This document shows positions 30,101 through 40,875 of a stretch of DNA of 64,000 nt, one piece after another. The notes under the pieces were generated by a model. That model was given only the letters and a program-made list of their open reading frames with translations. It had not been told where the DNA came from and did no database searches. The translations under genes and the position numbers were made by a program. The stretch is taken from NCBI GenBank assembly GCA_037833965.1, contig AP031356.1, positions 20,978,501-21,042,500 of the forward strand, in the 5' to 3' direction. Source of the DNA: Marchantia polymorpha subsp. ruderalis. Taxonomy: Eukaryota; Streptophyta; Marchantiopsida; Marchantiales; Marchantiaceae. The stretch's first letter is position 1, and every line of letters begins with the position of its first letter.

Positions 30101-32442
30101 CACTGTCGGCTGGTAACACCAGTCTGCGTGCCTTCTGCTTCGGCCGGCTGTATGGCTCGCACAGCGGCCGCGGCCGAAAGGGAGCCGAGGGTTCTTGATG
30201 CTGCTCCTCTTCAGACTCTTCCCTCCATCGCCGCTTCCGCGGCACTCGTGCTGCAGGAGTGTGTCTCCCTTCGTCCCTCCGCCTTGATGGGGTAGAAGTC
30301 GGTGACTCCTCCGCATCCGTGTCGACCTCATTCTCCCGCACATACTTCCCGGGATGGTCGATGGATAATGGCGGAAAATGTTCAAGCTCCGCCGCTGTCA
30401 AACAATTCCGCTGTCGATAAAAATTGATGAGGAAAGGAGAGAGATGGTTTAGAGTTCCCCCCTTCTCCTCAAACGCGTGCTGTTGCATCACCCTGTGCAG
30501 GATGCTCGCCCAGTGAATTGGAGTTCCCTCGATGACGCACTCCACAAAAGAGACCTGCCACAATGTGATGTAGCAGGCGCGGTGCGGCTGCAGTAATTGC
30601 ATCAGCGCCGCGGACAAAGTCCGGCGAAATCGATCCTTGTAATCACGGGTCCTGTACCCATTCTTGGTAGACCTCCCGGTCTTGAACAGCTCCACAAATT
30701 GCGCCTCTTCCTGCTTGGTCACCTTGATGCTCTCACTGTCGAAAAGGAGATGCCCTGGCATGCCAGCACATCTTCCCAACGCCTGCGCCCAATCTTGGAC
30801 TGTCCATCGATCAACATGCGGACGCAATCCGCGCGAGGGTGGTCCCTGTGGCTCTAGCCACTCGCGCACCATATTCGCACAGATGTAGTTCCATCCCCAT
30901 AGCAAGAAATCGAGCTTTCTTGCTATTAAGCGCTCCTCGAAAGCGCGCAGCCTGTTCTGTGGTAGGCGAAGTGGCACCATCCGCAATCTGCTCGGTCTCG
31001 TCATTGCGTTCCTGGAGTTCGCTCGCCCGCTCATTCTACTTCCGCACTGCCCGCGCTTCTTTCTCTCTCGGCAAACTCTAATCGCCTTCAATTCCAAATC
31101 ACGCGCATTCACTTCTCCCTCAATCAACAAGAAATCTCCTGTGCGGCGACGTCGAGAATGTTCAGCAGCCAGCAGATGGATGCGCGCAGCGCGCACAAGA
31201 GATTGGAATCGCGAATTCAAGAATGGGACGTTCTCCGCCGCCCGGTCGAAGGTCATGGTCGGCTCCTGCTCGTGAAGAACGTCTCACTTGATGGCCGCGC
31301 CGGCTGTACGCTGGAACGGTCTTCGCTCTCACGCGCGGCTTCACACTCCGCCGTCGTCGCTTAAACTCTCACGCTTGAATTGGCGGATTTGAACTCCGCG
31401 AGCGTATTACCCCGCGGACATGGGGGCGCAGCGCCGAAGGCGAGTTTTCCGCCTTGCGCGGTACACTTGTTCGTACCGCCCCTCGGCCAATCCCCCTCTG
31501 CCTTGACGCGTGTGTCCGCATGTCGGACAAAAGTTCAACTCCTGCCTGTGCGCAGGCAGGAGCCTCGGCGGATGCTCCGCCGGCGCGGAACTTGAACATC
31601 CTCCTGTGCACAGGCGGTCGCCTGTGCGCAGGCGAATTCCGTGCGCGGCGTTGCGCTGGCGCGGAAGGCGTTGACCGTGGTCAGCCGTCTCCGTCCAGTC
31701 GGTCCGTTCCTTGTCTCTCCGTCGGCGCTTCCGCCGCCGCAACTCCGTCCGTCCAAGAGCGCATCCACCCTTCCCGTCCGCATAGTCCGTACCGATTTGA
31801 TTACTCTGGCGGCTCTTCCGCCGTACGCGGCGCTGCGCTGGCGCGGAAGGCACCGTACACTTTCTACCTCACAAGGCGCATTTCTAGGGCCCAAGGCGGA
31901 TTTTCCGCCGACGTCGAAGCGCCTGTGCACAGGCGAACGACTTCGTCCGCGCATAGGACAGAACTTGATTCCCCCTTCCGCGTAGGCGGAATTCGCGCCG
32001 GTGGCGAACTCTTTCCGCCGTAGGCGACCGCCTCCGTTTCTTCCAATAGGGATAACTCCCTAAGTCCTCATCCGTTCCAAGCGTTCTTGGACTCGTTGGA
32101 ATCAGTGCGTCGAGCTCTTTCCAACGGGACCCTAACTTGGTCAAGGCGCCCGAGGGTTGACCTGATTATGGAGGATTTCCCTACCGCCGCGGACGCAACC
32201 TCCGAAGGCGGGTTTTGCGCCTTGCGACGTAGGGGTCCTAACTGCAGAGCTCGCAGGGAGAGTGGTGCCTGTCCTTACTGCTGCACCCCAAATCCCAGAT
32301 TCTACAAGATCCCTCGAGAATCCCCGCGATCTTCCGGATTCACTCCGTTTTGATGTACCGAAGGCTATTTACAATGCTGCCAGGGTACAGTTTTCCAAAA
32401 ATGTTTTAATTTCCTCAAAATTGCCAAAAGTGGGGTACCACA
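27165..32442 (-). mobile_element. Solo LTR of family A, reversed, in B Gag (5,278 bp)
   Basis: Left end TGTAATAACCC, right end GGGGTACCACA, so the LTR reads on the minus strand. Perfect target duplication GGGAA (27160-27164 and 32443-32447). It looks whole, and its U3 frame is open. Slightly shorter than the other copies, mainly in the palindrome arrays. Confidence 0.92.
28179..31256 (-). CDS. U3-encoded long protein of LTR family A (1,025 codons, open)
   Basis: Minus-strand frame with the full architecture of the family-A U3 protein. It is shorter by 20 codons, because the PVHR repeat run has fewer units while the reading frame is kept. Residues about 85-300 differ from the other copies at only a few positions. 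Function unknown. Confidence 0.78.
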   Translation of the reverse strand: MTFDRAAENVPFLNSRFQSLVRAARIHLLAAEHSRRRRTGDFLLIEGEVNARDLELKAIRVCRERKKRGQCGSRMSGRANSRNAMTRPSRLRMVPLRLPQNRLRAFEERLIARKLDFLLWGWNYICANMVREWLEPQGPPSRGLRPHVDRWTVQDWAQALGRCAGMPGHLLFDSESIKVTKQEEAQFVELFKTGRSTKNGYRTRDYKDRFRRTLSAALMQLLQPHRACYITLWQVSFVECVIEGTPIHWASILHRVMQQHAFEEKGGTLNHLSPFLINFYRQRNCLTAAELEHFPPLSIDHPGKYVRENEVDTDAEESPTSTPSRRRDEGRHTPAARVPRKRRWREESEEEQHQEPSAPFRPRPLCEPYSRPKQKARRLVLPADSADTATIATEKGSASPEKHEEARTTAGATGPAATSTGERPPTGQGPPELPRAMRTDVPFAHRRASADGRASADRRSQVDVDLRLRVGRSSPPVHRQESPPFQRRKGKEPAEEPPTRHRPSGPDSPAHHAPQFAPSAPGPSSRGDTSRERAEAAPSAGSPPIVAPSAVGPIGQGTSGERPPAMSPSAMDVRGATSAADKAPAIAPAHGPGTAPTDRSRDQQQTEDRSDCPRDEISMRDAQSNPAQPPSARSPSAAGNGGREDAVDNQQASDGDAARVHSPSALDILATSSEAAAVPSQAAHVDNVQPHSGQSPTQSMATEILHSDDDDGGSTEEMSGAEDTEEEEEEIVGAPAAGLSEQVIPLLRYLDRKVDKYADPLQPGSYIELVRRRTRTKVHTSKLLARVDQELRELKEKHACLWGQYKLNQKFYKHSEKMKDEKLDELTKEQVKVKEALISEQAQNRILSEELVRQTRLLEQCQLARQADEELIRRLQSECGELRAQRAEAESQLVIIEEDRRKEADHTKVETARRVAHCLKGYAHWEVKAQEKLTLREFELRAAGLLSGDSRSRRKVAKKLDAFLSKAQDTMSALEVEVSAALQRLGLRNRAEDWQGRELVRGSRPRRRRSTGSAECSVAWFRAGV

Positions 32443-32447
32443 GGGAA

Positions 32448-32892
32448 TCCCAGTGAAGAGTCAAGGGGACATCGCAGCCAAGGTAGACAACCTGGTGAAG
32501 AATTTTGCGGACCTGAAAGTTCATGTAGTGGGAGGCCAAGACCGACGTAAATCACCTGGAGACAGCGAGCGAATCTCTAGTGTACTACGTGCGGACAGGT
32601 GGGACATGCCAACACGGAGTGCATGTCCGCGCGCCCATCTTACCCAGTGAATGCGGTCGAATGGGCACCACAGTGGGAAAATCCCATGTATTATGCTGAG
32701 CCGCCCATGTATTATGCTGAGCCGGTTGAGGACACCGCCTACGCGGTACAGACAGCTCCAGCTACAACTCCGAACCCACCGGTGCATATACCGCGCTTTG
32801 TTCCGAGGGAAATGGCGGGTACGCTCCCACCAAGACGCATGGCACCTCCAGGCAATTACAACCGACCTCCACCACAATTCAATGGTTGCTAC
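32448..32892 (+). mobile_element. Element B Gag, middle piece between two solo A LTRs
   Basis: Coding-like DNA left between two A insertions. It includes a Pro/Tyr-rich stretch with a doubled unit, MYYAEPPMYYAEPVE, made by a 21-bp tandem repeat near 32686-32724. Position and strand place it between the B Gag domain and its zinc knuckles. It is bounded by the target duplications GGGAA (32443-32447) and GCTAC (32888-32892). Confidence 0.65.
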
Positions 32893-35800
32893 TGTGGTAC
32901 CCCACTTTTGGCAATTTTGAGGAAATTAAAACATTTTTGGAAAACTGTACCCTGGCAGCATTGTAAATAGCCTTCGGTACATCAAAACGGAGTGAATCCG
33001 GAAGATCGCGGGGATTCTCGAGGGAACTTGTAGAATCTGGGATTTGGGGTGCAGCAGTAAGGACAGGCACCACCCTCCCTGCGAGTTCTGCAGTTAGGAC
33101 CCCTACGACGCAAGGCGCAAAACCCGCCTTCGGAGGTTGCGTCCGCGGCGGTAGGGAAACCCTCCATAATTAGGTCAACCCTCGGGCGCCTTGAACAAGT
33201 TAGGGTCCCGTTGGAAAGAGCTCGACGCACTGATTCCAACGAGTCCAAGAACGCTTGGAACGGATGAGGGCTTAGGGAGTTATCACTATTGGAAGAAACG
33301 GAGGCGGTCGCCTACGGCGGAAAGAGTTCGCCACCGGCGCGAATTCCGCCTACGCGGAAGGGGGAATCAAGTTTTGTCCTATGCGCGGACGAAGGCGTTC
33401 GCCTGTGCACAGGCGAAGTAGGGTTAGGGGAGGCGCGAAGTCCGCCTACTCACAGGCGCTCGCCTGTGCACAGGCGCTTCGACGTCAGCGGAAAATCCGC
33501 CTTGGGCCCTAGAAATGCGCCTTGTGAGGTAGAAAGTGTACGGCGCCTTCCGCGCCAGCGCAGCGCCGCGTACGGCGGAAGAGCCGCCAGAGTAATCAAA
33601 TCGGTACGAACCATGCGGACGGGACGGGTGGATGCGCTCTTGGACGGACGGAGTTGCGGCGGCGGAAGCGCCGACGAAGAGACAAGGAACGGACAGACTG
33701 GACGGAGACGGCTGACCACGGTCAACGCCTTCCGCGCCAGCGCGACGCCGCGCACGGAATTCGCCTGCGCACAGGCGACCGCCTGTGCACAGGAGGATGA
33801 AGTCCCGTGCCGGCGGAGCATCCGCCGAGGCTCCTGCCTGCGCACAGGCAGGAGTTGAACTTTTGTCCGACATGCGGACACACGCGTCAAGGCAGAGGGG
33901 GATTGGCCGAGGGGCGGTACGAACAAGTGTACCGCGCAAGGCGGAAAACTCGCCTTCGGCGCTACACCCCCATGTCCGCGGGGTAATACGCTCGCGGAGT
34001 TCAAATCCGCCAATTCGAGCGTGAGAGTTTAATCGACGACGGCGGAGCGTGAAGCCGCGCGTGAGAGCGAAGACCATTCCAGCGTACAGCCGGCGCGGCC
34101 ATCAAGTGAGACGTTCTTCACGACCAAGAGCCGACCATGACCTTCGACCGGGCGGCGGAGAACGTCCCATTCTTGAATTCGCGATTCCAATCTCTTGTGC
34201 GCGCTGCGCGCATCCATCTGCCGGCTGCTGAACATTCTCGACGTCGCCGCACAGGAGATTTCTTGTTGATTGAGGGAGAAGTGAATGCGCGTGATTTGGA
34301 ATTGAGGGCGATTAGAGTTTGCCGAGAGAGAAAGGCGCTCGGGCGGTGCGGAAGTAGAATGAGCGGGCGAGCGAACCCCAGGAACGCAATGACGAGACCG
34401 AGCAGATTGCGGATGGTGCCACTTCGCCTACCACAGAACGGGCTGCGCGCTTTCGAGGAGCGCTTAATAGCAAGAAAGCTCGATTTCTTGCTATGGGGAT
34501 GGAACTACATCTGTGCGAATATGGTGCGCGAGTGGCTAGAGCCACAGGGACCACCCTCGCGCGGATTGCGTCCGCATGTTGACCGGTGGACAGTCCAAGA
34601 TTGGGCGCAGGCGTTGGGAAGATGTGCTGGCATGCCAGGGCATCTCCTTTTCGACAGTGAGAGCATCAAGGTGACCAAGCAGGAAGAGGCGCAATTTGTG
34701 GAGCTGTTCAAGACCGGGAGGTCTACCAAGAATGGGTACAGGACCCGTGATTACAAGGATCGATTTCGCCGGACTTAGTCCGCGGCGCTGATGCAATTAC
34801 TGCAGCCGCACCGCGCCTGCTACATCACATTGTGGCAGGTCTCTTTTGTGGAGTGCGTCATCGAGGGAACTCCAATTCACAGGGCGAGCATCCTGCACAG
34901 GGTGATGCGACAGCACGCGTTTGAGGAGAAGGGGGGAACTCTAAACCATCTTTCTCCTTTCCTCATCAATTTTTATCGCCAGCGGAATTGTTTGACAGCG
35001 GCGGAGCTTGAACATTTTCCGCCATTGTCCATCGACCATCCCGGGAAGTACGTGCGGGAGAATGAGGTCGACACTGATGCAGAGGAGTCACCGACTTCTA
35101 CCCCATCAAGGCGGAGGGACGAAGGGAGACACACTCCTGCAGCACGAGTGCCGCGGAAGCGGCGATGGAGGGAAGAGTCTGAAGAGGAGCAGCATCAAGA
35201 ACCCTCTGCTCCCATTCGACCGCGGCCGCTGTGCGAGTCATACAGCCGGCCGAAGCAGAAGGCACGCAGACTGGTGTTACCAGCCGACAGTGCGGACACG
35301 GCGACGATTGCGACGGAGAAAGGAAGTGCGTCGCCAGAGAAGCATGAGGAAGCGCGGACGACCGCAGGAGCAACGGGCCACGCTGCAACCTCGACGGGAG
35401 AGAGGCCGCCTACGGGCCAAGGGCCTCCGGAGTTACCACGTGCGATGCGGACAGATGTTCCGTTTGCGCACAGACGAGCCTCCGCGGACGGACGAGCCTC
35501 CGCGGACAGGCGATCACAAGTGGACGTGGATCTACGCTTACGCGTGGGAAGGAGCAGTCCGCCTGTGCACAGGCGCTCACCTGTGCACAGGTCGCCTGTG
35601 CACAGGACACCTCCACACGTGTCGCCTGTGCACAGGCAAGAATCACCCCCGTTCCAACGTAGGAAGGGGAAGGAGCCGGCGGAAGAACCGCCTACGAGAC
35701 ACCGGCCCTCGGGGCCAGACCTTCCGGCGCACCACGCGCCGCAATTTGCGCCTTCGGCGCCAGGGCCTTCGAGCCGAGGAGATACGAGCAGGGAGCGTGC

Positions 35801-38288
35801 GGAGGCCGCACCATCGGCGGGAAGTCCGCCGATAGATGCGCCTTCGGCGGTAGGGCCTATAGGCCAAGGAACATCGGGCGAGCGGCCCCCGGCCATGTCG
35901 CCTTCGGCGATAGATGTCCGCGGCGCTACGCCTGCGGCGGCAAGGCGCCGGCAATTGCGCCTGCGCACGGGCCGGGCACAGCCCCCACGGACCGATCAAG
36001 GGAGCAGCAACAGACGGAGGAGCGGAGTGACTGTCCGCGGGATGAAATTTCGATGCGCGATGCGCAATCCAACCCCGCGCAGCCACCTTCCGCTCGATCG
36101 CCTTCGGCGGCGGGCGACGGCGGCAGAGAGGACGCGGTAGACAACCAACAAGCGAGCGACGGGGATGCCGCACGGGTACATTCGCCTTCCGCCTTAGACA
36201 TTTTGGCGACGAGCAGCGAGGCTGCAGCCGTGCCTTCGCAGGCAGCACACGTCGATGACGTGCAGCCCCACTCGGGGCAGTCGCCGACGCAATCAATGGC
36301 GACTGAAATTCTCCACTCGGATGATGACGACGGAGGCTCCACGGAAGAAATGTCAGGAGCAGAAGACACCGAGGAGGAGGAGGAGGAAATTGTTGGAGCG
36401 CCGGCGGCGGCGCTCTCTGAGCAGGTGATTCCGTTGCTGAGGTACTTGGATCGCAAGGTCGATAAATACGCCGACCCACTCCAGCCGGGATCTTACATCG
36501 AGTTAGTGCGCAGGCGGACTCGCACTAAAGTCCACACCAGCAAGCTGTTAGCTAGAGTGGACCAGGAGTTGAGGGAATTGAAGGAGAAGCATGCATGCTT
36601 GTGGGGTCAGTATAAGCTTAATCAGAAATTCTACAAGCACTCCGAGAAGATGAAGGATGAGAAACTGGACGAGCTCACCAAGGAGCAGGTGAAGGTCAAG
36701 GAAGCACTCATTTCTGAGCAGGCCCAGAATCGGATTTTGTCAGAGGAGCTCGTGCGACAGACGCGGTTGTTGGAACAATGTCAGTTCGCACGGCAGGCGG
36801 ATGAGGAGTTAATCCGCAGGTTACAGTCAGAGTGTGGCGAATTGAGAGCGCAACGTGCTGAGGCCGAATCGCAATTAGTGATAATTGAAGAGGATCGCAG
36901 GAAGGAGGCGGATCGCAAGAAGGTGGAGACGGCGAGGCGTGTCGCCCACTGTCTCAAGGGTTACGCCCACTGGGAAGTGAAGGCGCAGGAGAAACTCACA
37001 CTGCGTGAGTTTGAATTGCGCGCAGCCGGGTTGTTGTCAGGCGACAGTAGGAGTCGGCGGAAGGTAGCAAAGAAGCTCGATGCCTTTCTGTCAAAGGCAC
37101 AGGATACCATGTCCGCCCTCGAAGTGGAGGTGTCCGCGGCGTTGCAGCGTTTGGGACTGCGCAGTCGAGCGGAAGATTGGCAGGGTAGGGAGTTAGTGCG
37201 CGGCAGTCGGCCGCGCAGGAGACGTAGTACAGGTTCCGCGGAGTGTAGTGTAGCGTGGTTCCGTGCAGGCGTGTAGCGTAGTGCAGTGTAGTGCTAGGTA
37301 GGACTTAGAAGGTATAAAATAGTTCCAGGCGTTTTGCCTGGGGTTCTTTCCCATCAGAAGTGCAGATCAGGAACCCATTTCCTTTGCGTGTTTGTGTCCT
37401 TGAGTTCTGTCACCACGCACGAGGAGTTACAACTTAGCGTTCCGCATTTTGTAGCTGAAGGCCTTCGGCCGAATGTTCAGAGCTAGTCCATTGGTTAGAG
37501 ACTTGAGTAGTTCGGATCTGCACCTGCGGGTGACTGCCGATGCTCAGAGCCAGTGACTAGTTAGATACTTGAACAGTTTCGCCCCTACACCTTCGAGTGT
37601 TTCTTTCTGATTGTACTCCTTTGGGATTTTTCCCCTGAATGCCAAAGTGAAGTTTTGCTACTTCGTGTAAGCCTTGGTTGTAAATTCAGGTTACGCTGCA
37701 GCAGGTGCCTTGAGGGTAACCCCTGTAGTATTTCTGGGAATGACAAGTGCCTGAGAATTCAAACTCTTCAATAGACTGTTGTTGTGTTACTGGAATGTTT
37801 CACAGTGAGTCCTTCAGTGCGGACCTGTGTTCTCTGCGCGTTTTGTGAGTTGAGAGTGTTATTCACCGCGTAGGAGTGACTTCGATCCGAAGTAGGCAGT
37901 CCAAACCGGGTTTCCTACACTAGCAGCAAGCTAGTGGAAGTGTTGTAAAAGCCGGAGTTGGAAGTCACTGCCCGCAGCTTTGCCGAGTGTGCTCGCGAGA
38001 GACTTTCCCCCCTGAAATCTTGAGTAGAGGTCCTAACGGATCTCTGGGTTGTGTTTCTGTAGTTTCAGGTGTAAGTGTGTGTGTGTGTTTTACGCTGCAC
38101 TGTGCGACCTCCGAGTGCGCTCCGAGTGGACACTTGCAGTATTTCTGGGAGTGACAGTTGCCTGAGAATTCAAACTCCTCAATAGTCTGTTAAAACGTGA
38201 CACTTTGTACCCTGTGTGTTCCTCTGTCCCTGTGGGTTCGACCTTTCTACCACTATATTGCAGTTTTAGCCTTTAGTGGGTTATTACA
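32893..38288 (+). mobile_element. Solo LTR of family A, third copy in element B (5,396 bp)
   Basis: TGTGGTACCCC to TTATTACA with the perfect target duplication GCTAC (32888-32892 and 38289-38293). The LTR is complete in length, but its U3 frame is broken (about two breaks). Leader palindrome at 33400-33415; TATA box near 37312. From 34709 onward this LTR is also present in the duplicated copy at 53607-57186. Confidence 0.9.
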
Positions 38289-38293
38289 GCTAC

Positions 38294-39367
38294 AACTGCG
38301 GAGACATGGGACATTACGCGCCAAGCTGTCCCCACCCAAGGAAGCAAATGGGGTATGCACCGTTGTGCAGCAATTGCAAGAAGTCTGGACATACAGCAGC
38401 CGAATGTGATCAGCCACTAGTCCCTAGGCCAGCCGTGCGTTTCGTATCGACACCTGGCAAGGAAGAGGTGCAGGTCAACCAGGTAGAACTGAGCCCGGAC
38501 CCTGCTGAAGGAGACGAAGTATGGCCGGAGGAAGAAGTAATGTGCGGACGGGTAGAGACCCGAAGTTCGAAGAGGAGGGGAGAGGACCACGAGGACACTC
38601 GCCGCCTCGAGCGTAGGGAAGAGAAGAGGAAGTCTAAAGAAGTTAGAGAAGGCCAAAGGAGAAGGCCGGGTACACCTCCGGCGATGAGGAACATTCAGCC
38701 GGAGCAAAACTCAGAGAAGGCGGACAGGTCTTCGGAAGAGTTCCGGACTCGAGACTACCTTCCGGACATCAAAGATGAGGTGAGTCACCTCATCAAGGAA
38801 GCACTGGGCGCCGGAACGACATCCGACGACCGGAACGCGGCTAGGCCCCCTACACCACTTCCGACCGCGAGTACAGGGAAACTTCCGGCTGTGACTTCCA
38901 ACACTTCCTACGACATAGTGGAGGACATAGGGAGTCAGAGGGCAAATATTTCCTTCCACCAGCTGTTGGAGGACAATAAGACGTACAGAAGGATGCTGAT
39001 GCTTTCGTTGCGCCGACCACGCAAACCCCGAAAAGAGAAACTTCCGGCTGTGTACAGAGTGGAAGGAGGAGACCTAGGACCTCCAGAGATCGAAGTAGAG
39101 ATCGGAGGCTGCGTCATACAGAAGGTACCAGTGGACTCCGGCTCGGGCGTGAATATCATGACCGAGGAGACAGCGAACTCCTTGGGGTTCCAGACCTTCG
39201 AGCCTACATCCCGAGTGTTGCGACTGGCTGATCAAACGCGCAGAATGCCGCTAGGAATGTTGAGCAATGTGAGAACCAACATTGGAGGAGTGGACTTTCA
39301 ACTGTCCTACATAATATTGCAACCTCTAATGAAGAAAGGTTATGATGTGCTGCTTGGCAGACCGTGG
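38294..39367 (+). CDS. Zinc-knuckle and protease region of element B
   Basis: Starts within a CCHC-type knuckle (NCGDMGHYAPSC), followed by a second (CSNCKKSGHTAAEC). It continues through a charged linker to ISFHQLLEDNKTYRRM, a segment typical of the region before gypsy proteases, and an aspartic-protease-like domain with VDSGSGVNIM and YDVLLGRPW. It ends against the reversed B LTR piece. Reverse transcriptase is not present. Fossil. Confidence 0.8.
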
Positions 39368-40179
39368 CGCACATCCAGTCGGAGCGAATTACGCCGGCGC
39401 GCATTCGTACCGCTTATTTTGTCCTTTATGCCTCATCCATTGCTGACGGCGCATATCCGCCAGCGCAAATCATGCAAGCGCATCCGGCCGTCAGCGCCAC
39501 GTCGGAGGCGTACATCCGACCGGCGCTTTCCTTCCATGAGCAGTCGCCAAAGGGGCTTCCGACTCTGAGTTGGTTTCCTCCCATGAGCGCGCGATTCCGC
39601 CGAAGGCGCATCGCCGAGGGCGTACGGGAGTCCTTTCCGGCTGTGAACCCTAGCGCGAACGGCGCATGTCCGGCTACGAGTTTTCCGACGCTCATAACTT
39701 CTCCGTCCCTAATCCATCTCCGACGCTCTTGAGCTCGTTAGAACGAGCGTCCCGAGCTCTTTCTAATGCAACTTCAACCAACTGGATCTACCGTGTATTC
39801 CGATCGTTATGAAGGTTTTCCCTTTCCGCGCTAGCGGCGCATCGCCGAAGGCGCACTCATGGTCGGACGCCTTCAGAGGTCCGGGCCCTTCTTCTGACGT
39901 CTTCAGCAAAACCTCCTCCTGAGGTGTCTGCGCCGGAAGCGTAGCTTCCTTATACGCTGGAAGCGCGTGAGTAGGGACACCTCAGAAAAGGAGCTTTTGC
40001 CGAAGGCGCCGAAGACATTGGCGTTGGTACATCCGACTACGCGATTCTTCGTGACCTCGTGACGATCTCATCAATCCACTCTATTTAACGTACCCTTTTC
40101 TAACTACAAACACTGCTTCGGTACTAGTTTTCTAAAATTGTTTAAATTCTGCAAAAAAAACAAAAAGTGTGTTACCACA
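39367..40179 (-). mobile_element. Reversed LTR of family B, right part
   Basis: On the minus strand this is the first 0.8 kb of a B LTR, beginning TGTGGTAACACAC at 40179. It matches the B LTR start at 60539. The duplication ATTAG follows at 40180-40184. With 13333-16610 it forms the two outer parts of one reversed LTR; the DNA once between them is partly lost. Confidence 0.82.
39919..39985. repeat. Long inverted repeat in the LTR-B leader
   Basis: CTGAGGTGTC (39919-39928) and GACACCTCAG (39976-39985) form a perfect 10-bp inverted repeat. Between them lies a second one, GGAAGC-GTA-GCTTCC (39935-39949). The same arrangement is seen in the forward B LTR near 60738-60805. Confidence 0.75.
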
Positions 40180-40318
40180 ATTAGTTGATGGGGGTAGTGG
40201 TTTGAACATCCTACCTGAACACACCATGAGAAGGTTAGGTTTGAATCTGACAGGCCCCTCACCTTTCATTATCAATATGGCCAATCAGACTTCGGCTGTA
40301 CCAGTGGGGATGATTAAA
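40180..40318 (+). mobile_element. Element D, fragment 3 (gypsy protease)
   Basis: Opens with the target duplication ATTAG. The sequence encodes a protease active-site region, VDGGSGLNILPEHTMRRLGL, with ANQTSAVPVG shortly after. At about 40319 it abuts an A-like fragment. It is a fossil remnant; pol beyond this point is absent. Confidence 0.78.
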
Positions 40319-40875
40319 GGGACAGCGGGCGAGCGACCCCCGGCTATGTCGCCTTTGGCGATAGACGCCTTCGGCGCTGCGCCTGCGGCGGACAAGGCGC
40401 CGGCATTTGCGCCTGCGCACAGGCCAGGCACAGCCCTCGCGCAGGACCGATCGAGGGAGCAGCACCTGACGGAGGAGCGAATTGACTGTTCGCGGGACGA
40501 AATTTTGGTGCGCGATGCGCAATCAAACCCCGCGCAGACACCCTCCGCTCGATCGCCTTCGGCGGCGGACGTCGGCGGCAGAGAGGATACGGTAGAAGAC
40601 CGACAAGCGGGCGACGGGGATGTAGCACGGCCACATTCGCCCACCGCCTTGGACATTTTGGCGAAGAGCAGCGAGGCTGCGGCGGTGCCTTCGCAGGCAG
40701 CCCCCGTCGACGACGTGCAGCCCCACTCGGGTCAGTCGCCAACGCAATCAATGGCGACTGAAATCCTCAACTCGGATGATGACGACGGAGGCTCCACCGA
40801 AGCAATGTCGGGAGCCGGGGATACCGAGGAGGAGGAGGAGGAAATTGTTGGAGCGCCGGCGGCGGCTGTCATGTA
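40319..40875 (+). mobile_element. Diverged A-like LTR fragment
   Basis: Recognisable as the Pro/Ala-rich middle and acidic run of the family-A U3 frame (PPAMSPLAID, SPTALDILA, QSPTQSMATEIL, a run of Glu), but clearly more diverged than any of the complete A LTRs. It could be a remnant of the LTR of element D or of an older A subfamily. Broken, no termini. Confidence 0.75.

Larger units (their letters stand above)
16611..39367 (+). mobile_element. Family-B LTR retrotransposon, 3' part missing, with three nested A LTRs
   Basis: Gypsy-type element inserted in the reversed B LTR. Parts: 5' LTR 16611-26039 (containing a solo A LTR), primer site 26062-26079, Gag region from 26123, zinc-knuckle and protease region 38294-39367. 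Two further solo A LTRs (27165-32442 and 32893-38288) split the Gag region. It ends near 39367 against a piece of the reversed B LTR; reverse transcriptase, integrase and a 3' LTR are not present. Without the nested insertions about 6.6 kb of it remains. It is a broken fossil, older than the three A insertions it carries. Confidence 0.85.
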
